Shown one piece after another: positions 1 to 9,277 of a stretch of DNA of 64,000 nt; position 1 is the stretch's first letter, and every line of letters begins with the position of its first letter. Source of the DNA: Streptomyces sp. NBC_01707 (lineage in GTDB: Bacteria; Actinomycetota; Actinomycetes; Streptomycetales; Streptomycetaceae); contig NZ_CP109190.1 in NCBI RefSeq assembly GCF_041438805.1, forward strand, positions 9,362,001 through 9,426,000, given 5' to 3'. The notes beneath the pieces are model-generated. The model had not been told where the DNA came from. It did no database searches and worked only from the letters and a program-made list of their open reading frames with translations. A program made the position numbers and the translations under genes.

Positions 1-46
1 GGAACGGATACCGCACGATCATGCATGTCGAGCCGTCCCCCACAAC

Positions 47-333
47 ACATTCCCTGAAGAGGCTGTTGCTGACTTTGTGCAGCACCGGACACGTCTCTTC
101 GGAATCGCCTACCGAGTGCTCGGCAGCGCGGTCGAGGCCGAAGACGTCGTCAGGAAGTATGGCTGCGGCGGCAGAAGACCGACCGCTCCGCGGTGGTCTC
201 CCCGTGGCCTTCCTCGCGAGCACGACGACCCGCTTGGCCATCGACGTGGCGAAGTCTGCGCGGGTGCGTCGGGAAACCCATATCGGACCATGGCTGCCCG
301 CTGCCGAGGGGCCACGACCGCCCGGTTTCCCAC
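47..333 (+). pseudogene. ECF41-type (SigJ-like) sigma factor remnant
   Basis: Decayed sigma factor gene. Reading it needs three frames in turn. The first gives RTRLFGIAYRVLGSAVEAED, nearly identical to region 2 of the intact sigma factor at 5147-6043. A second frame supplies a VWLRRQK segment matching WLRWQN. The third gives the block ending SARVRRETHIGPWLP, matching SARVRRESYIGPWLP of the intact copy. The conserved tail of region 2 and everything after WLP is missing, so region 4 and the SnoaL-like C-terminus are absent. It is most simply a duplicated and truncated paralogue. No functional product is expected. Confidence 0.75.
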
Positions 334-422
334 GTACACGGTGCCGGCTGACGTACATGGTGGCTGTCGTGTCACCGAAGCAGCCGTGGGACAGACCTTT
401 CAGGAGTGATCAGGATCAGCCG

Positions 423-1331
423 TCATCCTTGCGGTGAGGGACTCGGGTGCGAGCTCGGACCGCCAGGGGTGGGCGGCTGGTTCCAGGAATGCAGTTTGTC
501 GGGGTTGAGTACGACCCACACCTGTGCGACGTGGTGGTCGGCGATGTCGAGGCTGATGACGGCGGCGACCTGGTGGTCGTAGCGGGCGACGAGGCCGGTG
601 CGGCCGTTGACGGACTGGGTGGTCAGTGTGGTGCGCGGGTGGCGGGCCAGCAGCGTCAGCAGGCTGTGTGCGACCTGCCGACTGCCGTGGACGGGTCTGA
701 CCAGTGCCCGGACCTTGCCGCCGCCGTCGAAGAACGCGGTGGCGTCCGGACAGAGAAGCGAGACCAGCAGCCTGGCATCCTCCGTCAGACAGGCTCGGCG
801 GACGGCGCAGGCAAGGGCATCGTGCCATTCCGGCGTTGTGGGATGTGAGCGCTGCACCCGCAGGTGGTGGCGCGCCCGGTCGACGAGTTCGGCGCACTCC
901 GGCTCCGTGCGTCCCACGATGTCGGCGATTGCATTGGGGGGCATCCCGGCGTTCTTCAGCACGAATGCCGCCCGTTCGGCAGGGGACAGGGAATCCAGAG
1001 CATTCAGCAGAACCCGGCTGACCTCCTCCTCCAGCTTCTCCTGCGGCCCCTCAGCATCTTGCCCCTGCCCACGGACGCCCCTTCTCCGTCCGGCCGCACC
1101 CCGGTCGGGCAACAGGTCCAGACAAATCCCGCCCACGGTCTTCGCGAGCCAGGACCGGGGCGTCGTGATCTGCCGACGCGTCGCGCCGGACAGCCCGTAC
1201 CACCGGCGGTAGGTCTCATCGACAACGCTCTCTGCCGCACCGGTGCTGCCGAGCATCCAGTAGGCGATATCCAGCAGATACCGACGCTCGTTGAGCAACT
1301 CCGCGATCGGAACCGCGTCAGCATGGTCCAT
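423..1331 (-). CDS. ECF41-family RNA polymerase sigma factor with SnoaL-like C-terminal domain
   Basis: Predicted 302-residue sigma factor. Region 2 (about residues 10-80) contains LLDIAYWMLGS, and region 4 (about 105-165) contains LSPAERAAFVLKNAGM. A SnoaL/NTF2-like domain fills the C-terminal third. It carries DGGGK at about residue 202 and NPDKL at about 276, the two signatures of the ECF41 group, whose C-terminal domain is known to act as a built-in regulator in place of an anti-sigma factor. The WLPEP linker motif of the group is poorly kept here (LLPDRG). The ATG at 1331 is chosen because AAAGGA precedes it and the region 2 fold starts just after; an in-frame ATG at 1379 would add 16 unlikely residues. 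ECF41 genes often sit beside an oxidoreductase or carboxymuconolactone decarboxylase; none is adjacent here, and its target promoter is unknown. Confidence 0.85.
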   Translation of the reverse strand: MDHADAVPIAELLNERRYLLDIAYWMLGSTGAAESVVDETYRRWYGLSGATRRQITTPRSWLAKTVGGICLDLLPDRGAAGRRRGVRGQGQDAEGPQEKLEEEVSRVLLNALDSLSPAERAAFVLKNAGMPPNAIADIVGRTEPECAELVDRARHHLRVQRSHPTTPEWHDALACAVRRACLTEDARLLVSLLCPDATAFFDGGGKVRALVRPVHGSRQVAHSLLTLLARHPRTTLTTQSVNGRTGLVARYDHQVAAVISLDIADHHVAQVWVVLNPDKLHSWNQPPTPGGPSSHPSPSPQG

Positions 1332-1682
1332 ACGGCATCCATCCTTTCGCACGGCACCACGCAGTGCGTCCGCATGCATGCATATTGTTACCGTTCGGGA
1401 GGGCTTCGGCGGTATCGGCGGACCGATGGCAGGACCCCACCACGCACGCCCTCTCCGCCAGGGGGAAACGGCTGTGGTAGCCGACGGCTGAGTGCTCGCG
1501 CATGGGATACCTCCTCTGATTCTCGGCTCAACCCGTTAGACCGGGCAGCCATGAATCCTGTGACACAGGCTTCCACGCCTGACCGGAGGACTCGGGCACC
1601 GTCCTGCCGCCAGGAGCCCTGACAGCGCGCTGTCCTGCGGAGGCTGTCCCGGAAAAGGATGGGCGGTGCCCCCCTCGTCCCG

Positions 1683-2075
1683 TCATACCGAACAACGGGT
1701 GAGACTGAAGCGGCCGATACCATCCCGATGGATCTGCTGGACCTCGACCTGATCTGCCTCGGCCTGGATCCCGCCCCGGGCCACCCGCTTCGGGTCGCTG
1801 TTGGCTCGCTGGATGGCCATGGGCACCGCGTGAGTGGTGTCGAAGACCTCATCGACAACGTAGTACAGCCAAACGCGTTGACGGTTGGCTGTGTGGAACC
1901 GCAGGCCCACCAGCCACTTGTCATGATCCATGAGGTGCGAGCCGGAGGGAACTCGCGCACCGTCAATTCGATCACGCCCGCTCGAATCGGAGAAGTCGGT
2001 GCCCAAGACTCTCTCGGGAGCAGGAACGCCGACCGTGGATACGCCCTGTGCAAGATGCCTGTCCGTCTGCGACAT
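1683..2075 (-). CDS. hypothetical protein, 130 aa
   Basis: No family recognised. The product has a balanced composition, unlike antisense frames in this GC-rich DNA. A central hydrophobic and aromatic stretch, WLVGLRFH through VWLYYVVDEVFD, suggests a small mixed alpha/beta domain. The ATG at 2075 is preceded by GGAGA about nine bases upstream, which supports this start. There is no signal peptide or membrane helix. A long forward frame (1659-2993) overlaps it but has the residue bias of a shadow frame. The gene stands alone between the ECF41 gene and the small coiled-coil gene, so neighbours give no hint of role. Confidence 0.5.
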   Translation of the reverse strand: MSQTDRHLAQGVSTVGVPAPERVLGTDFSDSSGRDRIDGARVPSGSHLMDHDKWLVGLRFHTANRQRVWLYYVVDEVFDTTHAVPMAIQRANSDPKRVARGGIQAEADQVEVQQIHRDGIGRFSLTRCSV

Positions 2076-2399
2076 GCTGTTTCATCTCCATTCCGACCAG
2101 GGCAATCACGTCGGAGGTGCGGCGTTCCGCTCAGCTATGGACATGATTGGGGCGATTTGGACTTCTGTATATGTGACTGCACAGCTGCCTGTTTTGTGAC
2201 ACCTACAGGTCGGCTTTGCAGCACTTTTTTTGAGACTCTCCCGCCGGTACGTCCCGTCTGCCATCCGGAATCACAGTCGTGTGCCCCCGGCGCCCCGCGC
2301 ACCGGACAGCTCCCACACCGTGTCGACCCGTCGGTTGCCCGCGGCCGGCCGGCTCGAGTGACAGGCGCCATCGGAGTCCGTCACCGACGGCTGCATCGC
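2076..2399. other. gap without recognisable gene
   Basis: No convincing coding frame, hairpin or repeat was seen. A short run of eight T (around 2224-2231) is the only AT-rich spot. Confidence 0.4.
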
Positions 2400-2579
2400 C
2401 TACGGCTGCTGAACTGGGGGAAGCCGGTACAGACTGTTGGAGATGGCGCTCATCCGCTCGTTGAGGTCTACGAGTTCCTGGCGAAGTCCGTTGACACGGG
2501 CAGCCAGTTCGGTGGCTTCGGCGGCCAGCGACATGACTGTGGCCGCGATGTCGATCTGGTTCTCGGTGGATCGAGTCAT
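2400..2579 (-). CDS. small coiled-coil protein, 59 aa
   Basis: Short helical protein. Residues 10-50 show heptad spacing of Ala, Val, Leu and Met (IAATVMSLAAEATELAARV, then LRQELVDLNERM), so a coiled coil or helical hairpin is likely. A Pro-rich tail ends the chain. The start at 2579 is set by AAGGA six to seven bases upstream. The in-frame ATG at 2690 would add a Gly/Pro/Ala-rich extension without helix character and is probably not used. No family recognised. The size and helicity resemble small phasin-like or WXG-like helical proteins, but that is only a resemblance. Confidence 0.6.
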   Translation of the reverse strand: MTRSTENQIDIAATVMSLAAEATELAARVNGLRQELVDLNERMSAISNSLYRLPPVQQP

Positions 2580-3038
2580 CGTGTTTCCTTCTGCGGCAGA
2601 GACCGGATGAATGTTCGCCGCCACGACCCCACGGAGCCGTCCGGCGTGTGGGAAGGCCTGCCCCGCCGGGACGACAGTCGCGGAACCCATAGGGGTGCCC
2701 GGGGAGGTGCTGCCGGCGCATCATGCTCCCTGAGCCAGGTAGCTGATGCGCCGACAGTCATCTGCCGGTCCAGGCAACTTCCGAGCGCGCATCTTGCGAT
2801 GAGCCGTTCACCTGCACCGTGCGAAGTCCTTCTTCACCGCAGGAGACAGCGCAGCGGATCTGCTTGTGACAACGGGGCGCAGGATTCCAAGAATTCCTTC
2901 CCGATGCGGCCTTCAGGGGCTCTGCCGCACGAGACGACGCAGCTGTTCATGAGCTCGCGTCACGACACCGCCGGGGGTCGCTTGAAGTGCTGACGGCAGA
3001 GCACCCGGGCATGGCGCGCTTCGCCGCGTCGTGCGAGG
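2580..3038. other. gap without recognisable gene
   Basis: About 460 bases between the small coiled-coil gene and the end of the flavoprotein gene. Overlapping frames on both strands look like shadows. No hairpin or repeat stands out. Confidence 0.4.
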
Positions 3039-4769
3039 TCATTCGGCAAGCTTTCCGTCGGTCGAGACCTCCTCCATCAAGGAGGAAACCTCGTCCGGGA
3101 CGGCTGGAATGGTTTCGCGGGTGATACCGGCCTTCGGGGACCACACGAGATTGACCTGCAGAGCCGGATCCAAGTCGGGGTAGTCACTGCGATTGTGACA
3201 GCCACGCGTCTCACGACGCTCCAGCGCGGCTTCCAGGGTGGCCCGGGCCGCCAGGGCGGCGGACAGGAGATCAAAGGCGTGCGCGAGGTCCTGATAGCCG
3301 GCGATGTCCGGGTGCACGCCGACGTCCGCCATCCTCTTCTCGATCGCCGAGAGCTCCGCCAGCCCGGCGCGCAGGCCCTCTTCGTCGCGTACGACTCCCG
3401 CATGCTCGGTCATGGTGTTGCGGATGGCGCGCTGCAGGGCACGGACGTTCTCCGGTCCGTCGGCTGCGAGAAGGTCGTCGATCTCCGCCCGAGCATGCGC
3501 TATTGCCGACGCCGACCGCGGCTGCGCCGTCAGTGACTGTGAGTAGTCGGCGGCTGCCTGGCCTGTGATGCGGCCGTAGACCAGCAGCTCTATGAGACTG
3601 TTCCCACCTAGGCGATTGGCGCCGTGCAACCCGCTCGACGCTTCACCGATGGCGTACAGGCCGCGGACGTCAGTGCTGTGGTCCTCGGGACGTACCCACA
3701 CGCCGCCCATCGAATAGTGCGCAGTGGGCGCGATCTCGATCGGTTCGCGGGTGATGTCCAGCATCTGCAGGTCCAGAAGAGTCTGGTAGACGCGGGGGAG
3801 TCGCGTCATGATCGTTTGCCGTGGCAGGTGGGAGACGTCCAGCCACACGCCTCCCTTGGCAGTCCCTCTCCCTTCCTTGATCTCCGTGTAGGCGGCCAGG
3901 GCCACGCGGTCGCGGGTGGACAGCTCCATACGGTCAGGGTCGTAGCGGGCCATGAACCGTTCCCCGAGCGCGTTGCGCAGGATCCCGCCCTCACCCCGAG
4001 CGGCCTCGCTGACCAGGGTGCCGGCCGCGTTCTCCGGCTCGATGATCCCGGAGGGGTGGAACTGGACCAGCTCAGGATCGCGCAGGCGGCATCCGGCCTC
4101 CACGGCCAGGCGGAAGGAGTCGCCCATGTTCTCGTCGCGCCGTGACGACGTGCGCCGCCAGATACGGGTATGGCCGCCCGCAGCCAGAATGACGGCGTCG
4201 GCGTGGATCAGGTAGCGCGTACCGTGCGTGAGGTCGAAGCCGTAGGCGCCGAAAACGGCGCCGTCGTGCACCAGGAGCCGGGTGATGTAGATGCCGTCGA
4301 GCACGGGGATGTCGAGCTGATCCGCACGTCTGATGAGCGTGCGCTGGATCTCCAGACCGGTGTAGTCGCCGGCGAAGGCAGTCCGTCGGAACTTGTGCGC
4401 CCCGAAGAAGCGCTGGGAGATACGGCCGTCCCCTTCCCTCGCGAAGTCCATGCCGTAGCGTTCCAGGTCGTCGATGCCTCGGGAGGCGCCCTCGGTGACG
4501 ATCTGGGTGGTGCGGGGGTCGGCGAGCAGATAACTCTCCTTGAGGGTGTCGGCTGCGTGCTGTTGCCAACTGTCCTCCGGGTCCATGGTGGCCAGGGCTG
4601 CGTTGATTCCTCCGGCAGCGAGTGCCGTATGGGCATCCTCCTTGGGGCGCTTGCCGACCGCGAGAACATCGATACCTGCCTCGGCCAGTTCGATTGCTGC
4701 TCGCAGCCCGGCGCCTCCGGTGCCGATCACCAGCACCATGGTGGAAAGACGCTTTTCAGTGATAGCCAC
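3039..4769 (-). CDS. FAD-dependent fumarate reductase / succinate dehydrogenase flavoprotein-like oxidoreductase
   Basis: Predicted 576-residue soluble flavoenzyme of the SdhA/FrdA/NadB superfamily. The N-terminal dinucleotide fold is VLVIGTGGAGLRAAIE (about 12-27). DAHTALAAGGINAAL (about 45-59) places a histidine where SdhA-type proteins carry covalent FAD. Substrate-site signatures follow: FHPSGI, ARGEGGILRN, and PTAHYSMGG with GLYAIGEASSGLHGANRLGG in the second FAD segment. A C-terminal helical domain ends with VNLVWSPKAG, as in the SdhA family. The HTALAAGG motif favours a dicarboxylate dehydrogenase or reductase over L-aspartate oxidase. No iron-sulphur or membrane-anchor subunit gene is nearby, so it is a solo flavoprotein and its electron partner is unknown. 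The start is GTG at 4769 with GGAG six bases upstream. Confidence 0.8.
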   Translation of the reverse strand: MAITEKRLSTMVLVIGTGGAGLRAAIELAEAGIDVLAVGKRPKEDAHTALAAGGINAALATMDPEDSWQQHAADTLKESYLLADPRTTQIVTEGASRGIDDLERYGMDFAREGDGRISQRFFGAHKFRRTAFAGDYTGLEIQRTLIRRADQLDIPVLDGIYITRLLVHDGAVFGAYGFDLTHGTRYLIHADAVILAAGGHTRIWRRTSSRRDENMGDSFRLAVEAGCRLRDPELVQFHPSGIIEPENAAGTLVSEAARGEGGILRNALGERFMARYDPDRMELSTRDRVALAAYTEIKEGRGTAKGGVWLDVSHLPRQTIMTRLPRVYQTLLDLQMLDITREPIEIAPTAHYSMGGVWVRPEDHSTDVRGLYAIGEASSGLHGANRLGGNSLIELLVYGRITGQAAADYSQSLTAQPRSASAIAHARAEIDDLLAADGPENVRALQRAIRNTMTEHAGVVRDEEGLRAGLAELSAIEKRMADVGVHPDIAGYQDLAHAFDLLSAALAARATLEAALERRETRGCHNRSDYPDLDPALQVNLVWSPKAGITRETIPAVPDEVSSLMEEVSTDGKLAE

Positions 4770-5146
4770 GTTCTGCTCCGATCGCCTGGGGTGTCACTCA
4801 CTACGACCAGGCGATCCCGGGATCTGTGACATCTTTCGTCACCGGTGCGCCGGTGTACCCATGGCGGGTGGCGGCGACTGGCAGCACACAGGGGAGAGAC
4901 GGTGTGAGATCCGGCCCAGGTCCTGCCCCCAACCCGGGGCGTCACAGCGGGACGCGGTCCAGGGGGTGCCTCCGGGGCGCAGAGAGGCATGTCGTCAAAG
5001 CCCCACGCGGATGTGATGAGGGACCGGATCGGGTCCATGACATCCCACGCGACCACACCCATGCCTGCCTGCGCGGCACGATGTCGGCCCCCTGTGACAG
5101 CCACCGTCATGCGGGGCGTTCGGACACAGCTTGTGAAAAGACTGAC
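4770..5146. other. gap upstream of flavoprotein gene
   Basis: Holds the upstream region of the flavoprotein gene (which reads leftward) and the downstream end of the sigma factor gene. No gene or strong hairpin was seen. Confidence 0.4.
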
Positions 5147-6043
5147 TCAGTTGGCCAGTGAAGCCACGTAAGGAGCCAGTTTGGCCGGATTCATCACCCA
5201 CATGATGCGTTCGATGCCTCGCGCCGACACATCGACAGTCAGCAAAGCCACCGCGTTCCCACCTGCCGAGACGAGGACGGCCGGTCTGCCGTTGGCCTCG
5301 ACCCAGCGAACGTCTGTCGGAGGCCAGAAACGCGGGGCGAAGGCGGCAAGGTACTTGGAGACGTGCGGACGCCCGACGACCGGAATCTTGGATGCCCCGC
5401 GCACCCCTCCGCCGTCGGAGTAGCTGACCACGTCCTCAGCGAGAACTTGCTCGAGCGCCGACAGGCTGCCCGTCTGCGCCGCGGCGAGGAACACCTCCAG
5501 CAGCCGCCGGTGAGCGGCAGGGCTGACCGGCTCCCGGTGTTCTGCTGACAGATGCTTCCGGGCGCGGCTCACCAACTGACGCGAATTGGCTTCGCTCGTC
5601 TCCAGAATGTCCGCGATCTGCTTGTACGGGTAGTCGAAGGCTTCCCTCAGGACGTAGGCAGCCCGTTCCGCGGGGCCCAGCTTCTCCAGGATGAAGAGAA
5701 CCGCCATGTCGAGCGCCTCCGCCCGTTCCGCACCCACCTGCGGATCCATGCTTGTATCGACGGGCTCGGGAAGCCAGGGCCCGATGTACGATTCACGCCG
5801 CACCCTGGCGGACTGGGCGAAGTTGATTGCCAGACGGACGGTGACGGTGGCCAGGAACGCTGTCGGCTCCTGGATGTCGGCACGGTTGGCGTTCTGCCAC
5901 CGTAGCCACGCCTCCTGGACGATGTCCTCGGCTTCCACAGCACTGCCGAGGACGCGGTAAGCGATGCCGAAGAGTCGGGGACGCGCTGCGATGAACTCCC
6001 TCGTTGCCCGGTCAAGGGAGTCTGCGTCATCTCCGGCGCGCAT
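5147..6043 (-). CDS. sigJ: ECF41-family RNA polymerase sigma factor (SigJ-like)
   Basis: Predicted 298-residue sigma factor with all ECF41 hallmarks: region 2 (RLFGIAYRVLGSAVEAED, about residues 22-40), the linker motif WLPEP at about 90-94, region 4 (LGPAERAAYVLREAF then YKQIADILETSEANSRQLVS), and a SnoaL-like C-terminal domain with DGGG at about 210-213 and NPAKL at about 285. In this group the C-terminal domain contacts the core sigma regions and sets activity, so no separate anti-sigma gene is expected. The ATG at 6043 is chosen for the GGGAGGA six bases upstream. Upstream in-frame starts at 6070 and 6187 lack such a site. It is the intact relative of the remnant at 47-333. The symbol follows the mycobacterial SigJ group and is tentative. 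Confidence 0.87.
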   Translation of the reverse strand: MRAGDDADSLDRATREFIAARPRLFGIAYRVLGSAVEAEDIVQEAWLRWQNANRADIQEPTAFLATVTVRLAINFAQSARVRRESYIGPWLPEPVDTSMDPQVGAERAEALDMAVLFILEKLGPAERAAYVLREAFDYPYKQIADILETSEANSRQLVSRARKHLSAEHREPVSPAAHRRLLEVFLAAAQTGSLSALEQVLAEDVVSYSDGGGVRGASKIPVVGRPHVSKYLAAFAPRFWPPTDVRWVEANGRPAVLVSAGGNAVALLTVDVSARGIERIMWVMNPAKLAPYVASLAN

Positions 6044-6286
6044 AGATGTCCTCCCGTTCTTGATCACCATGCTACAAGCCGTCACAGCAGGACGCGCGCC
6101 GCGATGCGGGGACATGCGATCGCGCGGGGACACGGCAGCTACGGCTCCACCAACGTGCCCTGGGCACCCGCCAGGTCGCGTAACCACGTACCACCAGGAC
6201 GAGACCGCCGAAGCGCAAACACCCGTCGATCCGGGCGATGGCCGAGCCCCAGCGATCCGTTTTCGACATGACGGCGACCACGCCTC

Positions 6287-6667
6287 TCACAGGAGAGTCC
6301 GAGCATCCCCAGTGTGAGTGACGCCTTCCTGATGGCGGCTGTCATGCCGCGAGAAACGATGGGCGGTGTGGGCTCGTGGCACCGTCGTCGCGGAGGCGTC
6401 ACCCGTTCGGATCGGCCGTCCTGACGGTGGCCGGCCCGAGATCTGCTGGGAGCTGGTGACCGCCAGTGCCACTGTCTGCTCCACCGTGGCAGCCTCGCCG
6501 GTCGATTGGTCGGCGTGGAGGAACTTCCTCACCCGATACGGGAGACCGCTGTGTGCTGGGGCAATGGCCACCTCCGCGTCGGAGGGTTGTCCGGCGTGCA
6601 TGAGACGTATGCCGGCCGCGATCGCTGTCGTGCTGCCCCTGAAGGCGTGCGCATTCGGGGTGCTCAT
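6287..6667 (-). CDS. possible hypothetical protein, 126 aa
   Basis: Doubtful gene in the space between the sigma factor and the SapA-like gene. The N-terminal two thirds reads naturally (STTAIAAGIRLMHAGQPSD, then VEQTVALAVTSSQQ). The C-terminal part is rich in Arg, His and Thr, as expected of non-coding frames. No strong ribosome site precedes the ATG at 6667. A forward frame overlapping it (6366-6680) is of similar quality, so the strand is not certain. No family recognised. Confidence 0.3.
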   Translation of the reverse strand: MSTPNAHAFRGSTTAIAAGIRLMHAGQPSDAEVAIAPAHSGLPYRVRKFLHADQSTGEAATVEQTVALAVTSSQQISGRPPSGRPIRTGDASATTVPRAHTAHRFSRHDSRHQEGVTHTGDARTLL

Positions 6668-6803
6668 CGTCCACGCGTGACAAGGGCTGCGGCAGCCGCC
6701 GGGATCACGCGGTACCTCTGCGCGCACTCAGCACAACCATCCTTGCCGCTCGGCGGTCACATCAAGTGGGAGCAAACCGCTCTCAGAGAAACAAGGGGGA
6801 AAT

Positions 6804-7253
6804 ATGGGAAGCATGCGTAAGGCCGCGGCTGTTGGGGCGTTAACCACACTCGTGGTGGGCGCCACGGCCGTGTTCAGCACGTCTGCCTCTGCCGCACCCA
6901 ACGTCACACCGCAGCGTGTCTGCGGCAGTGCCTACAAGACCGTCAACTCGGTGCCCGTCGGCTCGCTGGGTACCGTCTATCTGACGTACAACTCCTCGAA
7001 CGGCAAGAACTGCGTGGCGACCATCCGTGCCAACCCGGGCACGGCCAAGGAAATGTCCACGTACATCTACGTCCCCGACACCGACGAGTGGGCCGGGGAC
7101 TCCGGGAACTACACGTCGTACGCGGGGCCGGCCTACGTCTACGGCAAGGCCCACTGCGTGAGTTGGGGCGGCAACATCGCCAACGTGTACGTGTCGGTGG
7201 AAAACTCCAACTGTGCAGCGTTCAAGGAGCAGCGGGTCACCGAAATCCGCTGA
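6804..7253 (+). CDS. sapA: secreted SapA-like (spore-associated protein A family) protein
   Basis: Predicted 149-residue secreted protein. A Sec signal peptide (MRKAAAVGALTTLVVGA, cleavage after SASA about residue 30) leads into a compact beta-rich domain with VCGSAYKTV, LTYNSSNGKNCVATI, SGNYTSYAGPAYVYG and CVSWGG. These match my recollection of the Streptomyces spore-associated protein A family, which is released from or attached to spores; its biochemical role is not settled. Four cysteines probably form two disulphides. The ATG at 6804 lies four bases after AAGGGGG. An in-frame ATG three codons later (MRKAA) would also give a normal signal peptide. The gene is monocistronic. Confidence 0.75.
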   Translation: MGSMRKAAAVGALTTLVVGATAVFSTSASAAPNVTPQRVCGSAYKTVNSVPVGSLGTVYLTYNSSNGKNCVATIRANPGTAKEMSTYIYVPDTDEWAGDSGNYTSYAGPAYVYGKAHCVSWGGNIANVYVSVENSNCAAFKEQRVTEIR

Positions 7254-7951
7254 TCCGGCTCATCACCCGGCCGCAAGGTCCCGCGCCACCGCTCCCCGGA
7301 GTCCGACCGCCATGCCGCTGACGGCTGTCCGGAAGGTATCCACGAGCCGCAGGTGGGGCGGGATCTTGCAGTCGGGCCTGCCCGCGCCAGGGGACGAGCC
7401 TGGGCAGGGCAGGGGCCGCCGAACTCGAAGATCGCCCCCGACCAGGAGCGGACCGTCGGCCCAGAGGCCGCCGGCGTCCTGCGCGACGCCTACGACGACC
7501 GGCCCGCTCCGTTCGAGCGCACTCGGATGCCCATGCGCCGGGACGGGGCCGTGCTCTTGATCCACGGGCGAAGGTCCGGAAGCGGGACAGGGAACTGCTG
7601 GTCGGCACGTTCGACCTGTGGCTGTGCAGCGACCTGGCCCGCTCCCATGTGGATCGTCGGCACTGTCGGCCTGTGAACCGGACCCCGGCTCTTGCACGAA
7701 GGGCCGGCCGCACACCTCGGCCATTTCGGCTTCACCCTGCGCCACCCACGGCTGAACCCGGAGCTTCGAGGGGCGGTGACCCGCTCGAGGCGATAGACAG
7801 GAGGGATGACCGACACCGAGCCGAATGTCGGCTCGGGACAGGCTCGGCCCGAGCGGTGTGACCTGCGTGGGGTTCCCCGTGCCGGTGGGTCAGGGCGAGC
7901 AATGCACGCCCGGCAGGTGGGACGGCTTGTGCGGCAGCATCGGGAGAGCCC
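7254..7951. other. gap, possibly degraded coding sequence
   Basis: About 700 bases with no convincing gene. Short stretches look protein-like, such as ERTVGPEAAGVLRDAYDD on the + strand (about 7450-7500) and LVDTFRTAVSGMAVGLRG on the - strand (about 7270-7340), but none forms a complete frame with a start site. They may be remnants. Confidence 0.35.
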
Positions 7952-9277
7952 ATGGAACGTGATCAACCGCAACCTGCGAACGTCGCTGACCTTCATGACT
8001 TCCTGGACCACCAACTCGACCAGATCTCAGCGCAGCTTCAGGGTCTGGCCCGGACCAAGGACCGGTTGCAGGCACTGCTGGACGCGGTCATGGCAGTCAG
8101 CCGGGAGTTGGAGCTGCCAGTGGTGCTGGAGCGGATCATCACGGCTGCCATGGATCTGGTCCAGGCCCGCTACGGTGCGCTGGGCGTCCTCGATGAGCAG
8201 GGCACGGGCCTGGCGCACTTCATCCCCGTGGGGCTGAGCGAGCAGGAACTGGCCGACCTGGGCGGTGTGGAGCTTCCGCGCGGGCGGGGTCTGCTCGGGA
8301 CCCTGATCCGCCGTCCCGAACCGCTCCGGGTCCAGGAGATTTCCGCCCACCCGCATTCCGCAGGGTTCCCGCCCGGTCACCCGCCGATGCGCAGCCTTCT
8401 CGGGGTGGCGATCAGCGTCCGGGGCGAGGTCTACGGAGACCTCTACTTGGCCGACCGGCGTGACGGGGAGCCCTTCGACGCGTACGACGAGGACATCGTC
8501 GTTGCACTGGCCGGGGCCGCCGGAGTGGCCATCGAGAACGCGCGCCTGTTCGAGCATGCCCGGGCAGGCAGCGAGCTGTTCCAGCGTCTGCTGCTGCCGA
8601 CGCTGTCCGACCTGCGACCGTATGAGGGCGCCGCCGTCTACCGGCCGGCGACCACCCCGGCACGGGTCGGCGGTGACTGGTACGACGCCTTTCTGCTCCC
8701 GGACCGGGCGTGCGCAGCCGTCATCGGCGACGTCTGCGGCCACGACCTGAAAGCTGCGGCAGCCATGGCCCAGACCCGCAACATGCTGCGCGCCCTGCTC
8801 TACGACCGCCGCACCCCGCCCAGCGCAGTCCTCACACAGCTCGACCGGACTCTGCAGGCCATCACCAACAACCCCCTCACCACCGCCTGCCTGGCCCGCA
8901 TCGAACCCGAAGGCTCCACCTGGACGCTGCGCTGGAGCACCGCAGGCCACCTCCCGCCCCTGCTCATCACCCCCGGTCACCGGCCGACATACCTGCACGC
9001 CGATCCCGGGATCCCGCTCGGAGTGGATCCCGACCGACCCCGCCGTGACCACACCCACCCACTCCCGGCCGGTTCCACGGTCGTCTTCTTCACCGACGGA
9101 CTGGTCGAGCACCCCCAGCACCCCATCGACAGCAGTCTCGACGCTCTCGCCCACATCGCGGCGACCCTCGGCGACCTGTGCCTGAACGACCTCTGCCAGT
9201 CGCTTGCCGACCAACACCCCAGCGACGGCCACGACGACATGGCCATCCTCGCCCTGCGCACCCCCCTGCCGACGTAG
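7952..9277 (+). CDS. GAF domain plus PP2C-type SpoIIE-family serine phosphatase
   Basis: Predicted 441-residue cytosolic signalling phosphatase. A short N-terminal helix is followed by a GAF sensor domain (about residues 50-200; VSRELELPVVLERIITAA through AGVAIENARLFE). A linker helix leads to a PP2C/SpoIIE domain (about 215-438). Metal-binding acidic motifs are present: GGDWYDAF, IGDVCGHD, FFTDGLVE and SDGHDDMAIL. Such proteins dephosphorylate anti-sigma-factor antagonists and so activate stress or developmental sigma factors; Streptomyces encodes many. No antagonist or anti-sigma gene lies beside it. The start at 7952 follows GGGAG by five bases. The GAF ligand cannot be predicted. Confidence 0.88.
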   Translation: MERDQPQPANVADLHDFLDHQLDQISAQLQGLARTKDRLQALLDAVMAVSRELELPVVLERIITAAMDLVQARYGALGVLDEQGTGLAHFIPVGLSEQELADLGGVELPRGRGLLGTLIRRPEPLRVQEISAHPHSAGFPPGHPPMRSLLGVAISVRGEVYGDLYLADRRDGEPFDAYDEDIVVALAGAAGVAIENARLFEHARAGSELFQRLLLPTLSDLRPYEGAAVYRPATTPARVGGDWYDAFLLPDRACAAVIGDVCGHDLKAAAAMAQTRNMLRALLYDRRTPPSAVLTQLDRTLQAITNNPLTTACLARIEPEGSTWTLRWSTAGHLPPLLITPGHRPTYLHADPGIPLGVDPDRPRRDHTHPLPAGSTVVFFTDGLVEHPQHPIDSSLDALAHIAATLGDLCLNDLCQSLADQHPSDGHDDMAILALRTPLPT

